Source: Sphagnum compactum
Lineage: Eukaryota > Bryophyta > Sphagnopsida > Sphagnales
Direction: 5' to 3'
Length of the DNA stretch: 64,000 nucleotides
Assembly (NCBI GenBank): GCA_965153455.1
Contig: OZ234493.1
Coordinates: 19,396,213 to 19,460,212 of the forward strand
The notes beneath the pieces were generated by a model. That model did not search any database. It had not been told where the DNA came from and saw nothing but the letters and a program-made list of their open reading frames with translations. Shown in pieces: positions 8,714-17,788 of the stretch (position 1 is the stretch's first letter; every line of letters starts with the position of its first letter). The position numbers and the translations under genes were made by a program.

Positions 8714-11700
8714 GTGTGACAATCATCTCTATTTATGGACGCATTAATTACTTCTCCTTGTGTGTATTAAAATAATTTTTTACATCTTTAGAATTCTTAA
8801 ATGTTTTGCATGAGTTAATTGTTCATGTGTGCTAGTATTATGATATGCACCAACAAGTTTCAATTTACTTGAATCGTTAAATTCATGTAGGAGAACATAA
8901 AATGGGGCTTAAATGCAAATGTTCTTGTTTGAGGATAATAGCAAAGTCTATGTTCATATTATAAGTTCATGGTACAACTAATTTGGTTTTTATAGCAATT
9001 TTTAGTTCCCACTTTTTGAAGCTTTATCTTTGGTAATGCAATTGAATTGAATTAAATTAAATTAATACATGTGTAGAAAACTTGCATCCATTTCATTGCA
9101 AAAACATTATTTCAAAAAAAAGGTATATATATATATATATATAAATTTCAACTATATTTCCAACATAACACATAGAAGATGAGTTGTACACTAACACAAG
9201 AATGTAAACACCTACATACTTGTGCATAATAATTGTTTTACGAAAACATGGTTGTCACATTTAATGGAGTCAATAAACGAAAAATGACATAGGACAAGCA
9301 AATCAATAATGAACTTATGGCTTAGGTCATGTGTGAATTGGAAAATTGCCCCCAAATATGATAGGATAAATTTGTACATGTTAATACAATGTTGATAATG
9401 TAATTTTGGTGCATTGTTGAATATTTTGTAGTTATCAATCCCTTTGGGATGGACCAGTAGCATTAATTGCTTATAGTTTTGGAGGTCTTGTACTCAAAAG
9501 CTTGGTGGTTGAAGCTCACAAACACGTAGATCAAAGGCCAAAAAATGATTTGGATGATGAAAAACACAAATGTTGTAAAACATTTTTGAACAATGTCAAA
9601 GGTGTAGTATTTTATGGTGTACCACATTCTGGTGGTACCCAATATTTATCAAAATATTTCACTTGGCAATATCAACAAATCAACACGTTGAGCAAATATG
9701 CAACCCAACCTAGTTTTTCAAAAAATTTAGAACCTTTCAACTCACAAATGGAGTACCTTTCAACGGATTTTAAAAATGTCATTCATGAAGACCTCAACAT
9801 TTATGCATTTGGTGAAGGATTACCATTCGACAAAAATTGGGTAAGATTTTCATTTCGTCACATTGAAAGTTATCCAACTTGGTTCATTAATTGAACAATT
9901 TTTTGTATTGTCAAAACTTGTGTGGGATCATGTACTCAATACTTATGAATATATTAATTTGGTGAATGGGTCATGTGTTTTATGAACTTTGTTTCATGAA
10001 TTACTATTGATGGAAAAGAAATTTGATTGATTTTAAACATCAGGAAATAAATTTTAATTTTCCCTTCATCAAATCAATTCCATATAAATATTTGTAAGGA
10101 AAAACACATCATTAAAACATATAAGATTCATGAGATTAAAAACCAATAGTTTAAATTTTCCTTTCATCAAATCAATTCCATATAAACATTTGTAAGGAAA
10201 ATCATAACATCGTTAAAAAATATAAGATTCATGAGATTAAAAACCAATAACTTTGTGATGTATTTATATAAGTTATTTGCCAAAGGGTTGAAGGAAATTA
10301 CTTGTACACAATATTTCATTATTATTCAAACATCAATAGTTATTAAGCTATAGTTTCCACCACCATTTGGCTTATAAGTTAAAACATAAGTGAACAAACA
10401 AGTCAATGAATTCCATTAATTTAATCTTTTGCACATGCAGGGAATTTTAGTGCCATATGCTTCAGCTACTCGGTTGTCAAACAACAACCATTACAAAATT
10501 GAGGATGCTAATCACTTGACAATTTGCAAGCCACCAAACAAGGATCATCCAAGCTATTCTTTATTATTACAATGTTTGAAAATATGTATGAAGGTAAAAA
10601 CATCAAATTTAAGTCTTTTGATTTCATATATGTTCATGTAATTTGAAACACATTCAATCACAGCACATTTGATGTGTTTTGCATATGCAATGTTAAATAT
10701 ATTAATTATCAAATAAGAAAGATAACATAAAAAATGACCTATATTTTGTGAATTTTGACAGAAAAATATATTGCTTCCACGTTTGCCATGTCATGAGGTG
10801 GCGTTGATTGACAAAGCACGAGACATAAACATCTTGTTACAAAAGCAATCTATTGTTGGTTTAGTTGGAATGGGTGGGATTGGGAAGACCACTTTGTGTA
10901 AAAAATTCTATCATTTGTTCCACAACCAATATGACAAATCTAGTTTTTTGGAGGATGTCAAATCAAAGGACAATATCAATGATGTCATTAAACAACTCTT
11001 ACATGATTTATGTGGCAAAAGGTTATGGAAGGATGAAAATGTGAATGAAGACCTTGATAAAATTAGACAATGTATGATATCGAAGAAAGTGTTAGTCGTG
11101 GTGGATGATGTTGGTAAGGCGGAGAACCTTACATCCTTGCAACTTCTTGTTGAAAAGGGTGCCAAGAATGCAACTTCTAAAAGCAGAGTACTTGTGAATT
11201 GTCGAAATTGGCAAATTCTAAAATCTCATGTAAGTGAGGATGGAAAAATGGTCATGAAATCTTTGGAGGAAAAGGAAGCAAGAAAACTCTTTATGTTCCA
11301 TGCATTTGGTAATGCGAATCATGTTCCAACAAAGGATTTCAAAGATATATGTATGAAGATTATAAAAGCTTGTGGGGGGCTCCCTTTAAGTCTTAAAGTA
11401 TTGGGTTCTTTTTTGTGTAATACAAAAAAATTAGAAATGTGGGAAGGTGCATTGACCAAATTGAAAAGTGGGAAAAGTTTGACAGGGGGCAATGATAACG
11501 AAGAGCTTTGGAATGTTTTAAAGATTTCTTATGAGGACTTGGATAAACAAAATCAAAACATGTTTTTGGATATTGCTTGTTTTTTTGGTGGTTTGAAAAT
11601 AAATACAATTTGTCGAGCCTGGAGTGGAGATAATGAACACCCAAAGTTTGAATTACAAAATTTACAACATAGATCTCTAGTCGAGTGGGCAGAAGATGGA

Positions 11701-13705
11701 ATCTTGTACATACATGAACAATTACGAGACATGGGTCAAAGTATTGCAATGGAACTTCCAATTATGAATCGATTTATATGGAAATCAAATAAGTCAAATT
11801 TATTTTTACGAAAGGATGAGGTTGTCACCATACTATTTCGATCCTATAATTTTATTTTGATTTTTTATGATTTTTTTAATGTCCAAAACCAAATGTTTTA
11901 ATTTTGAATTTTGATTTTATAAAGAAATGTTTTTCTAATAAAAATTGGCATTAGGATGATTTTTTAAAAATATTGACAATCCTTTTTGTTTTCATTTCAT
12001 GTGATAGGTGGTGGAAAATTTAGAAGGCATCTCATTGAAGAACTGCGTCAATTTGCCTACATTGTCCCAAATCGGCTCAAAGGGATTTCCCAACCTTAGG
12101 TTGGTTGACCTAACAGAAGCTTCACCAACTATAGTGGAAAATTTCATCCAAGGGCGAAATTTGAATAACGTTAAGTGGTTGTGCCTCAAAAAATGCATGA
12201 TTAAAAAATTACCAAATAGTTTATTTTATTGTTTACAATTACAAGTACTTGATTTGGCACAATGCCAAAGTTTGGAAAAAATACCTTCATCCATTGGCGA
12301 ATTGAATGCACTCCAAGAGCTTGATTTATCAAGGTGTTCCAACTTGAAAGAACTACCTTCGTCTATTGGCCAATTGACTGCACTCCTAGAGCTTGATTTA
12401 TCAGGGTGTTCCAACTTGAAAGAACTACCTTCCTCTATTGGCCAATTGACTGCACTCCTAGAGCTTGATTTATCAGGGTGTTCCAACTTGAAAGAACTAC
12501 CTTCCTCTATTGGCCAATTGACTGCACTCCTAGAGCTTGATTTGTCAGGGTGGTCCAACTTGCAAAAACTACCTTCATCTATTGGCCAATTGAATGCACT
12601 CCAAAAGCTTGATTTATCATGGTGTTCCAACTTGAAAGAACTACCTTCACCTATTGGTCGATTGAATGCACTCCAAAAGCTTAATTTGAAAGGGTGTTCC
12701 GAATTGAAAGAACTACCTTCATCTATTGGCCAATTGAATGCACTCCAAAACTTTAATTTGTACGCCTGTTCTGGATTGAAAAAACTACCTTCATCTATTG
12801 ACCAATTAACTGCACTCCTAAAGCTTGATTTGTCATGGTGTTCCAACTTGAAAGAACTACCTTCATCTATTGCCCAATTGAATGCACTCCAAGAGCTTGA
12901 TTTATCATTGTGTTCCAAGTTGAAAGAACTACCTTCATCTATTGGCCAATTGAATGCACTCCAAAACCTTGTTTTGGAAGGGTGTTGGAACTTGAAAGAA
13001 TTACCTTCTTCTATTGGTCAATTGAATGCACTCCAAAAGCTTAATTTATCATGGTGTTCCGATTTGAAAGAACTACCTTCATATATTGGCCAATTGAATG
13101 CACTCCTAGAACTTGATTTATCATTGTGTTCCGAGTTAAAAGAACTACCTTTATCTATTGGCCAATTGAATGCACTCCAAAAGCTTGATTTGAAAGGGTG
13201 TTGCAAGTTGAAAGAACTACCTTCATCTATTGGCCAATTGAATGCACTCCCAAAGCTTCATTTGTCAAATTGTTCCAAGTTGAAAGAACTACCTTCATCT
13301 ATTGGTCAATTGAATGCACTCCAAAAGCTTGATTTGCGAGGGTGTGTCAACTTGGAAGAACTACCTTCATCTATTGGCCAATTGACTGCACTCCTAGAGC
13401 TTGTTTTATCATGGTGTTCCAATTTGAAAGAATTACCTTTATCTATAGGCCAATTGAATGCACTTCAAAAGCTTGATCTCAAACAGTGTTCCAAGTTGAA
13501 AGAACTACCTTCATCTATTGGCCAATTGAATGCACTCCAAGAGCTTGATTTATCATTGTGTTCCGAGTTGAAAGAACTACCTTCATCTATTGGCCAATTG
13601 AATGCACTCCAAAAGTTTGATTTGTACGGTTGTTCCAACTTGAAAGAATTACCTTTATATATTGGCCAATTGAATGCACTCCCAAAACTTGATTTGTCAA
13701 ACTAG
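8415..13705 (+). CDS. Alpha/beta-hydrolase-NB-ARC-LRR immune receptor (HNL class)
   Basis: This is a probable intracellular immune receptor: an N-terminal alpha/beta-hydrolase fold, a nucleotide-binding NB-ARC switch and a long LRR sensor. Exons inferred from GT-AG borders and phase are 8415-8713, 9432-9840, 10441-10593, 10762 to about 11820 and 12008-13705. They join in one frame to give about 1205 residues plus an unknown N-terminus. The domain order matches the HNL class of non-vascular plants. The hydrolase resembles SERAC1-like lipases and may signal or bind partners rather than hydrolyse lipid. Weak points are the missing first exon, the poor donor near 11820, and a C-terminus set by the first LRR stop, after which decayed repeats continue. 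It could be an active truncated allele or a recent pseudogene. Confidence 0.75.
8714..9431 (+). other. Intron A/B
   Basis: The borders are GT at 8714 and AG at 9430-9431. It is AT-rich and includes a (TA)n run at about 9124-9143 that is longer than in the inverted copy. The minus-strand frame 9212-9463 is a shadow. Confidence 0.75.
9432..9840 (+). CDS. Exon B: hydrolase nucleophile-elbow part
   Basis: This exon carries the nucleophile elbow A-Y-S-F-G-G-L-V-L-K-S (Ser codon at 9475-9477). It is the G-x-S-x-G motif with Ala in the first position, as seen in SERAC1-like and DUF676 hydrolases. A V-F-Y-G-V-P-H-S-G-G strand-loop typical of that family follows near 9610-9637. The exon ends in phase 0 at TGG|GTAAGA. 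The inverted copy has lost the AG before this exon and gained a stop near its end; here both are intact. Confidence 0.8.
9841..10440 (+). other. Intron B/C with a direct repeat
   Basis: The donor is GTAAGA at 9841 and the acceptor is ATGCAG ending at 10440. Two direct copies of a unit of about 98 bp lie at roughly 10055-10152 and 10153-10250, each containing TCATCAAATCAATTCC and ATAAGATTCATGAG. No coding potential is seen. Confidence 0.75.
10441..10593 (+). CDS. Exon C: hydrolase catalytic-His part
   Basis: This is a 51-codon exon with phase 0 at both ends (CAG|GGA and AAG|GTAAAA). It encodes V-P-Y-A-S-A-T-R and then E-D-A-N-H-L-T-I-C-K-P. The His (10513-10515) sits where SERAC1-like hydrolases place the catalytic histidine, and the following K-D-H-P-S-Y motif is also typical. 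With Ser 9475 and the oxyanion His-Gly it suggests that the hydrolase core could still be catalytic. Confidence 0.75.
10762..11820 (+). CDS. Exon D: NB-ARC nucleotide-binding switch
   Basis: The acceptor TTTTGACAG ends at 10761. The NB-ARC motifs appear in order: P-loop G-M-G-G-I-G-K-T-T (10868-10894), kinase-2 V-L-V-V-V-D-D-V (11089-11112), an RNBS-B-like S-R-V-L-V-N-C-R-N, G-L-P-L within C-G-G-L-P-L-S (11371-11391) and RNBS-D L-D-I-A-C-F-F. The position of the MHD switch reads I-H-E (11710-11718), so Met and Asp are replaced. The frame stays open to 11901. The phase-0 donor at 11820/11821 (GAG|GTTGTC) is weak. Without splicing the protein would end in a short hydrophobic tail and lack the LRR. 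Confidence 0.8.
11821..12007 (+). other. Probable intron D/E
   Basis: This is an AT-rich gap between the NB-ARC and LRR frames, ending in TGATAG. Three phase-0 GT positions (11821, 11824 and 11881) all match the donor consensus poorly, so the left border is uncertain. Confidence 0.5.
12008..13705 (+). CDS. Exon E: LRR domain of 72-bp repeat units
   Basis: The acceptor GATAG ends at 12007. About 98 residues of irregular LRR (12008-12301) lead into 19 complete 24-residue repeats plus a partial one. Each is close to LDLSxCSxLKELPSSIGQ, the plant-type LRR pattern, with the variable positions directly after L-D-L. Units 2 and 3 (12374-12445 and 12446-12517) are identical at the DNA level. The stop TAG at 13703-13705 falls where other units have a Cys codon, inside the twentieth repeat. 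Such homogeneity points to unequal crossing-over or gene conversion. Antisense frames across this exon are shadows. Confidence 0.8.
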   Translation: MVENLEGISLKNCVNLPTLSQIGSKGFPNLRLVDLTEASPTIVENFIQGRNLNNVKWLCLKKCMIKKLPNSLFYCLQLQVLDLAQCQSLEKIPSSIGELNALQELDLSRCSNLKELPSSIGQLTALLELDLSGCSNLKELPSSIGQLTALLELDLSGCSNLKELPSSIGQLTALLELDLSGWSNLQKLPSSIGQLNALQKLDLSWCSNLKELPSPIGRLNALQKLNLKGCSELKELPSSIGQLNALQNFNLYACSGLKKLPSSIDQLTALLKLDLSWCSNLKELPSSIAQLNALQELDLSLCSKLKELPSSIGQLNALQNLVLEGCWNLKELPSSIGQLNALQKLNLSWCSDLKELPSYIGQLNALLELDLSLCSELKELPLSIGQLNALQKLDLKGCCKLKELPSSIGQLNALPKLHLSNCSKLKELPSSIGQLNALQKLDLRGCVNLEELPSSIGQLTALLELVLSWCSNLKELPLSIGQLNALQKLDLKQCSKLKELPSSIGQLNALQELDLSLCSELKELPSSIGQLNALQKFDLYGCSNLKELPLYIGQLNALPKLDLSN

Positions 13706-15490
13706 TCCAACTTGAAAGAACTATCTTCATCTATTGGCCAACACTTCAAAAGCTTGATTTGAAAAGGTGTTCCGAATTCAAAGAACTACCTTCATCTATT
13801 GGACAATTGAATGCACTCAAAAACCTTGATTTATCATGGTGTTCCAAATTGAAAAAATTACCTTTATCTATTGACGAATTGAATGCACTCCAAGAGCTTG
13901 ATTTGTTAGGGTGTTCCGAGTTGAAAGAATTACCTTCATCTATTGGCTAATTGAATGCACTCCAAAACCTTAATTTGTATGACTGTTGCAAATTGAAAGA
14001 ACTACCTTCATATATTGGCCAACAGAATGCACTCAAAAACCTTGATTTATCATGTTGTTCCGAGTTAAAAGAATTACCTTCATCTATTGGCGAATTGAAT
14101 GCACTCCAAGAGCTTGATTTGTTAGGGTGTTCCGAATTGAAAGAACTACCTTCATCTATTGGCCAATTGAATGCACTCCAAGAGCTTGATTTGTTAGGGT
14201 GTTCTGAATTAAAAAAACTACCTTCATCTATTGGCCAATTGAATGCACTCCCAAAGCTTGATTTGTGCGAGTGTTTCAAGTTCAAATAACTACCTTCATC
14301 TATTGGCCAATTGAATGCATTCCAAAAGCTTAATTTGGAAAGGTGTTTCGAGTTGAAAGAACTACCTTCATATATTGGCCAATTGAATGCACTCCAAAAC
14401 TTTGATTTATTGTTGTGTTTCGAGTTGAAAGAATTACCTTCATATATTGGCCAACAGAATGCACTCAAAAACCTTGATTTATCATGGTGTTCCAAGTTGA
14501 AAGAATTACCTTCATCTATTGGCCAATTGAATGCACTCCAAAAGTTTAATTTGGAAAGGTGTTCCAAGTTGAAAGAACTACCTTCATCTATTAGCCAATT
14601 GAATGCATTTCAAAAGCTTGATTTATCATGGTGTTCCGACTTGAAAGAACTACCTTCATCTATTAGCCAATTGAATGCATTCCAAAAGCTTGATTTATCA
14701 TGGTGTTCCGACTTGAAAGAACTACCTTCATCTATTGGCCAATTGAATGCAGTCCAAGAGCTTGATTTATCATTGTGTTCCAAGTTGAAAGAATTACCTT
14801 CATCTATTGGCTAATTGAATGCACTCCAAAAGCTTGATTTGTGCGAGTGTTCCAAGTTGAAAGAACTACCTTCATCTATTGGCCAATCAATGTACTCCAA
14901 GAACTTGATTTGTCAAGGTGGGCCAAGTTGAAAGAATTACCTTCATCTATTGGCCAATCAATGTATTCCAAAAACTTAATTTGTCAAGGTGTGCCAACTT
15001 GAAAGAACTACCTTCATCTATTGGTGAATTGAATGCATTCCAAAAGCTTTATTTATAAAATTTCTCCAACTTGAAAGCATTGTGAAAAAAATACATTCAT
15101 GTATGGGTGAATTGAATGCATTCAAAGTGTTTTATTTGTCAAGGTGTTCCAACTTGAAATAAGTATTTTCATCTATTGGTCAATTGGGTACATTTCAAAA
15201 GCTTCATTTGTCAAAGTGTTCTAACTTGAAAAAACCATTTTCATCTATTGGTCATTGAATGCACTTGAAAATCTTGATTTGTGTGAACATTTCAACTTGC
15301 AAAAATTACTTACATGTACATTGGCCAATTGAATGCACTCTAAAAGTTTTAGTTGTGTGAACTTAATTTGTACAAGCTTGTAGGAATTACTTACGTTTAT
15401 AGGCCAATTTAATGCAATCAAGGAACTTAATTTGTTAAGGTGTTTCAATTTTAAATAATTACCTTCATTTGTTGCCAATTGAATCATTAG
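12302..15490 (+). repeat. 72-bp tandem LRR repeat array, ~44 units
   Basis: The repeat period is exactly 72 bp (24 codons) over the intact part. It covers both the coding LRR units and their broken extension. Similarity between neighbours is highest at 12374-12580 and lowest after 15060. Confidence 0.85.
13706..15490 (+). pseudogene. Decayed continuation of the LRR array
   Basis: The 72-bp units go on past the stop for about another 24 unit lengths, with growing damage. A deletion at 13738-13745 shifts the frame. Stops follow at 13948-13950 (Gln codon to TAA), 14287-14289 (Glu codon to TAA) and 14812-14814 (Gln codon to TAA). A one-base loss occurs near 14887, and the units are only faint by 15200-15490. 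Between the first three stops the frame is continuous. This is either the ancestral C-terminal half of the receptor or an expanded non-coding tail. The frames 13759-13950, 13951-14289 and 14311-14814 belong to it and are not separate genes. Confidence 0.8.
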
Positions 15491-16885
15491 TAGGAAACCC
15501 CTCTTTTTTAACCAACCTGCTTCAACTTGACATCATCTTCAACTACATTTCAATTGTAATTTGTGAACATTTAAAATTTATTCACAATTGCCAAGTAAAT
15601 TGAGCCGTCTATTCTTTTGGTGGACAAATGAAGGCGAAAACCAACTATTTTGAAGTTCATGGAATATTCGTAGCAGCCCCATGGTCTACAATTGAATTCT
15701 AATTGAATTCTAGTCAAACATCTCAGGGTGGTGTGTCCTATGTTCAACTATTTTGGTCAATTACAAAAAATAGTGATGGATGATAGATCACACATGGATG
15801 GATGACATTGAGATTGGGATTAATGTTTTGTTGCAAGTGCACATCAGGACTATCTTTGGACTATGACCTACAAGTTGAAAGGCAAAAGATGAATGTTGGG
15901 CACTTTTACATACTATGTCAACACCTCAATTGCAAGTGCTACTTAGTAAGCATGACAATAACCATTGTGCCATGCTCTAGAAACATTGGTATATATGCAT
16001 GGTTCTAGTTTTAAGAAACAAATATTTATTGAGGTTTTCAAAACCAACAAACCCATAATGATGAAAATATGTTCCTTTTCTTTGAAAGACCCTAATAATT
16101 AAATTTTGAAAACTATCAAGTTAATTGGTGATTTGTCGGAAACATTCAAATCCTAAGTTCCATGATAGATGGTGGGCAAAAATGATTTAGCTTCCAAAAC
16201 AACATTATTCACATCAGGATGTGACCTTTCACCCAACTCCTTATTAAAAGAAATTTGGTAGTGAGAAAAGTTTCAAGGTTTAGGATCTTAAAACATTTCT
16301 ACATTTAGATGACATTTATAAATTAGTACAATTTAGATCAAATTGTAAACACCTATGGATTGTGAAAAGGCCCAACCAAGCTCATTATGTAATGACCCCA
16401 TTTGTTATATTCAACTCAAAAGAAATTGAAATTAGTAAACATCATCAACAAGCCCATAAAACAACCAAACAATATTGTTGTGATATCAAAAAGGGGAATA
16501 TGCCAACTTAACAACTTTGGAATGCTTGAGGTTTTATAAAAAGGATTTTGACATATTAAAATAGGAACAATGCTTACAAATTTTGCAAAAGCCACCAAAA
16601 GTTCGATGCGTCTATTTTGCATTTGTAAACCACCTGCATTCTCAATGCACAAAAAGATGTGGCTTAGGGTATGAACTCCTCACCAGACAGCCTAGTTGTT
16701 TTTTCTCTTTCAACTTCATTTTTGAAGTTCACAACCTCCTACCAAAGCTCTAAAACCCAAGAACATGTGAAACTTCTTTCCACATAAGGGGCATTAATTT
16801 TCAAGGCTTGTGATCAAGTGAAAATCCCATTGAGCATGAGCTTTTGCACATTTGTTTTTTCTCCTTTTGCATGTGGAGCAATATT
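15491..16885. other. Intergenic, nothing recognised
   Basis: This is AT-rich sequence with short frames only (for example 15802-16008 plus and 16416-16652 minus). They have no recognisable motif and no supporting context. Confidence 0.5.
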
Positions 16886-17783
16886 TGTCACGACCCTGCC
16901 TGGCTTGCAACCAAGGCAAAGGCATGAAAAGGTGCGGGTCGAGAGTGCAACCCAAGAGTCACATTTGCATTCCTGGGAGTGTGAGTGACAATGTGAAGGA
17001 ATGAACCACACACTCCCAAGCGGACTCCCACTTTGGGAGTTGGAATCCCTATGGAATCCCGAATTTTCAAAGAGTGATTTTAGGGGCAAAAATTCATTGG
17101 ACTAAAAATTTCCTCATACCATTGAAAAGTTCTTGAAACTTAAATGTTTAATATGAGTTCGCATGACTCATTTGAATACTTAAGACACAAGATATGGCCA
17201 AAAGAAAGGTTGGGAATCAAAGTGCCAATTTGACTTTTGACCATTAAAAGTTGAGAATCGCTCTAAAATACATGCGTACGGGTGGCGTGCCACATATCGT
17301 TGGAAAGTTCTTGATGAGAATTACAACTTTTCCTTAGACCTCACGTTAATCGGAAGTCTACACAATAAGTTATCGGCCTCCAAAGTGTCAGAGGTCCTAA
17401 TTTCGAGAATTTCGGGACTCTTAACTCGGGAGCTTGGGAAAAATGAATTTTGAATGCAACCCTTGTGGTTAATCATAAAGAATACTATAATGAGGAAGGT
17501 GGTGGCTTTTCGAAAGTTCGGGCCATGGTGAGTCTTGTGAGTCTGTGTATGCCCGTGACTCGTCCATGCACCAACTATGCACTAACCAAGTTGTTTGGTT
17601 TGTATACGTTTTGTGTGAATAGTTAACTCACTTGTCACTTGTTTAAACCGCATCCTGGAGCTCCAGCACGCCCCTCTTACCTTTGAAGTGTTGCGAGTTT
17701 AGGACCGTACCCCAACTCCTTTTTTTGTTGTTTTCACCTTCAAACTCGCATTTGAATCTTTCAAGGAGTTTGGGGTTGCGTCA
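16886..17783. mobile_element. Solo LTR with 5-bp target duplication
   Basis: This 898-bp block starts TGTCACGACCC and ends GGTTGCGTCA, so it has the TG...CA borders of an LTR. It is flanked by ATATT at 16881-16885 and ATATT at 17784-17788. The interior is GC-richer than its surroundings and has the non-coding texture of a plant LTR. No second copy lies in the window. The best reading is an LTR-LTR recombination product of an older retroelement, unrelated to the element at 22693-30518. Confidence 0.75.
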
Positions 17784-17788
17784 ATATT

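Larger units (their letters stand above)
7480..9840. repeat. Outer right arm of large inverted repeat
   Basis: It is the inverted homologue of 1-2380. It contains the SINE, the region upstream of exon A, exon A, the intron and exon B of the intact gene. Confidence 0.8.

Noticed and set aside
12226-14567. Long minus-strand frames with repeated Trp-Ser-Ala-Phe-Asn patterns
   Set aside because: They are antisense to the LRR array. The periodicity is inherited from the 72-bp units.
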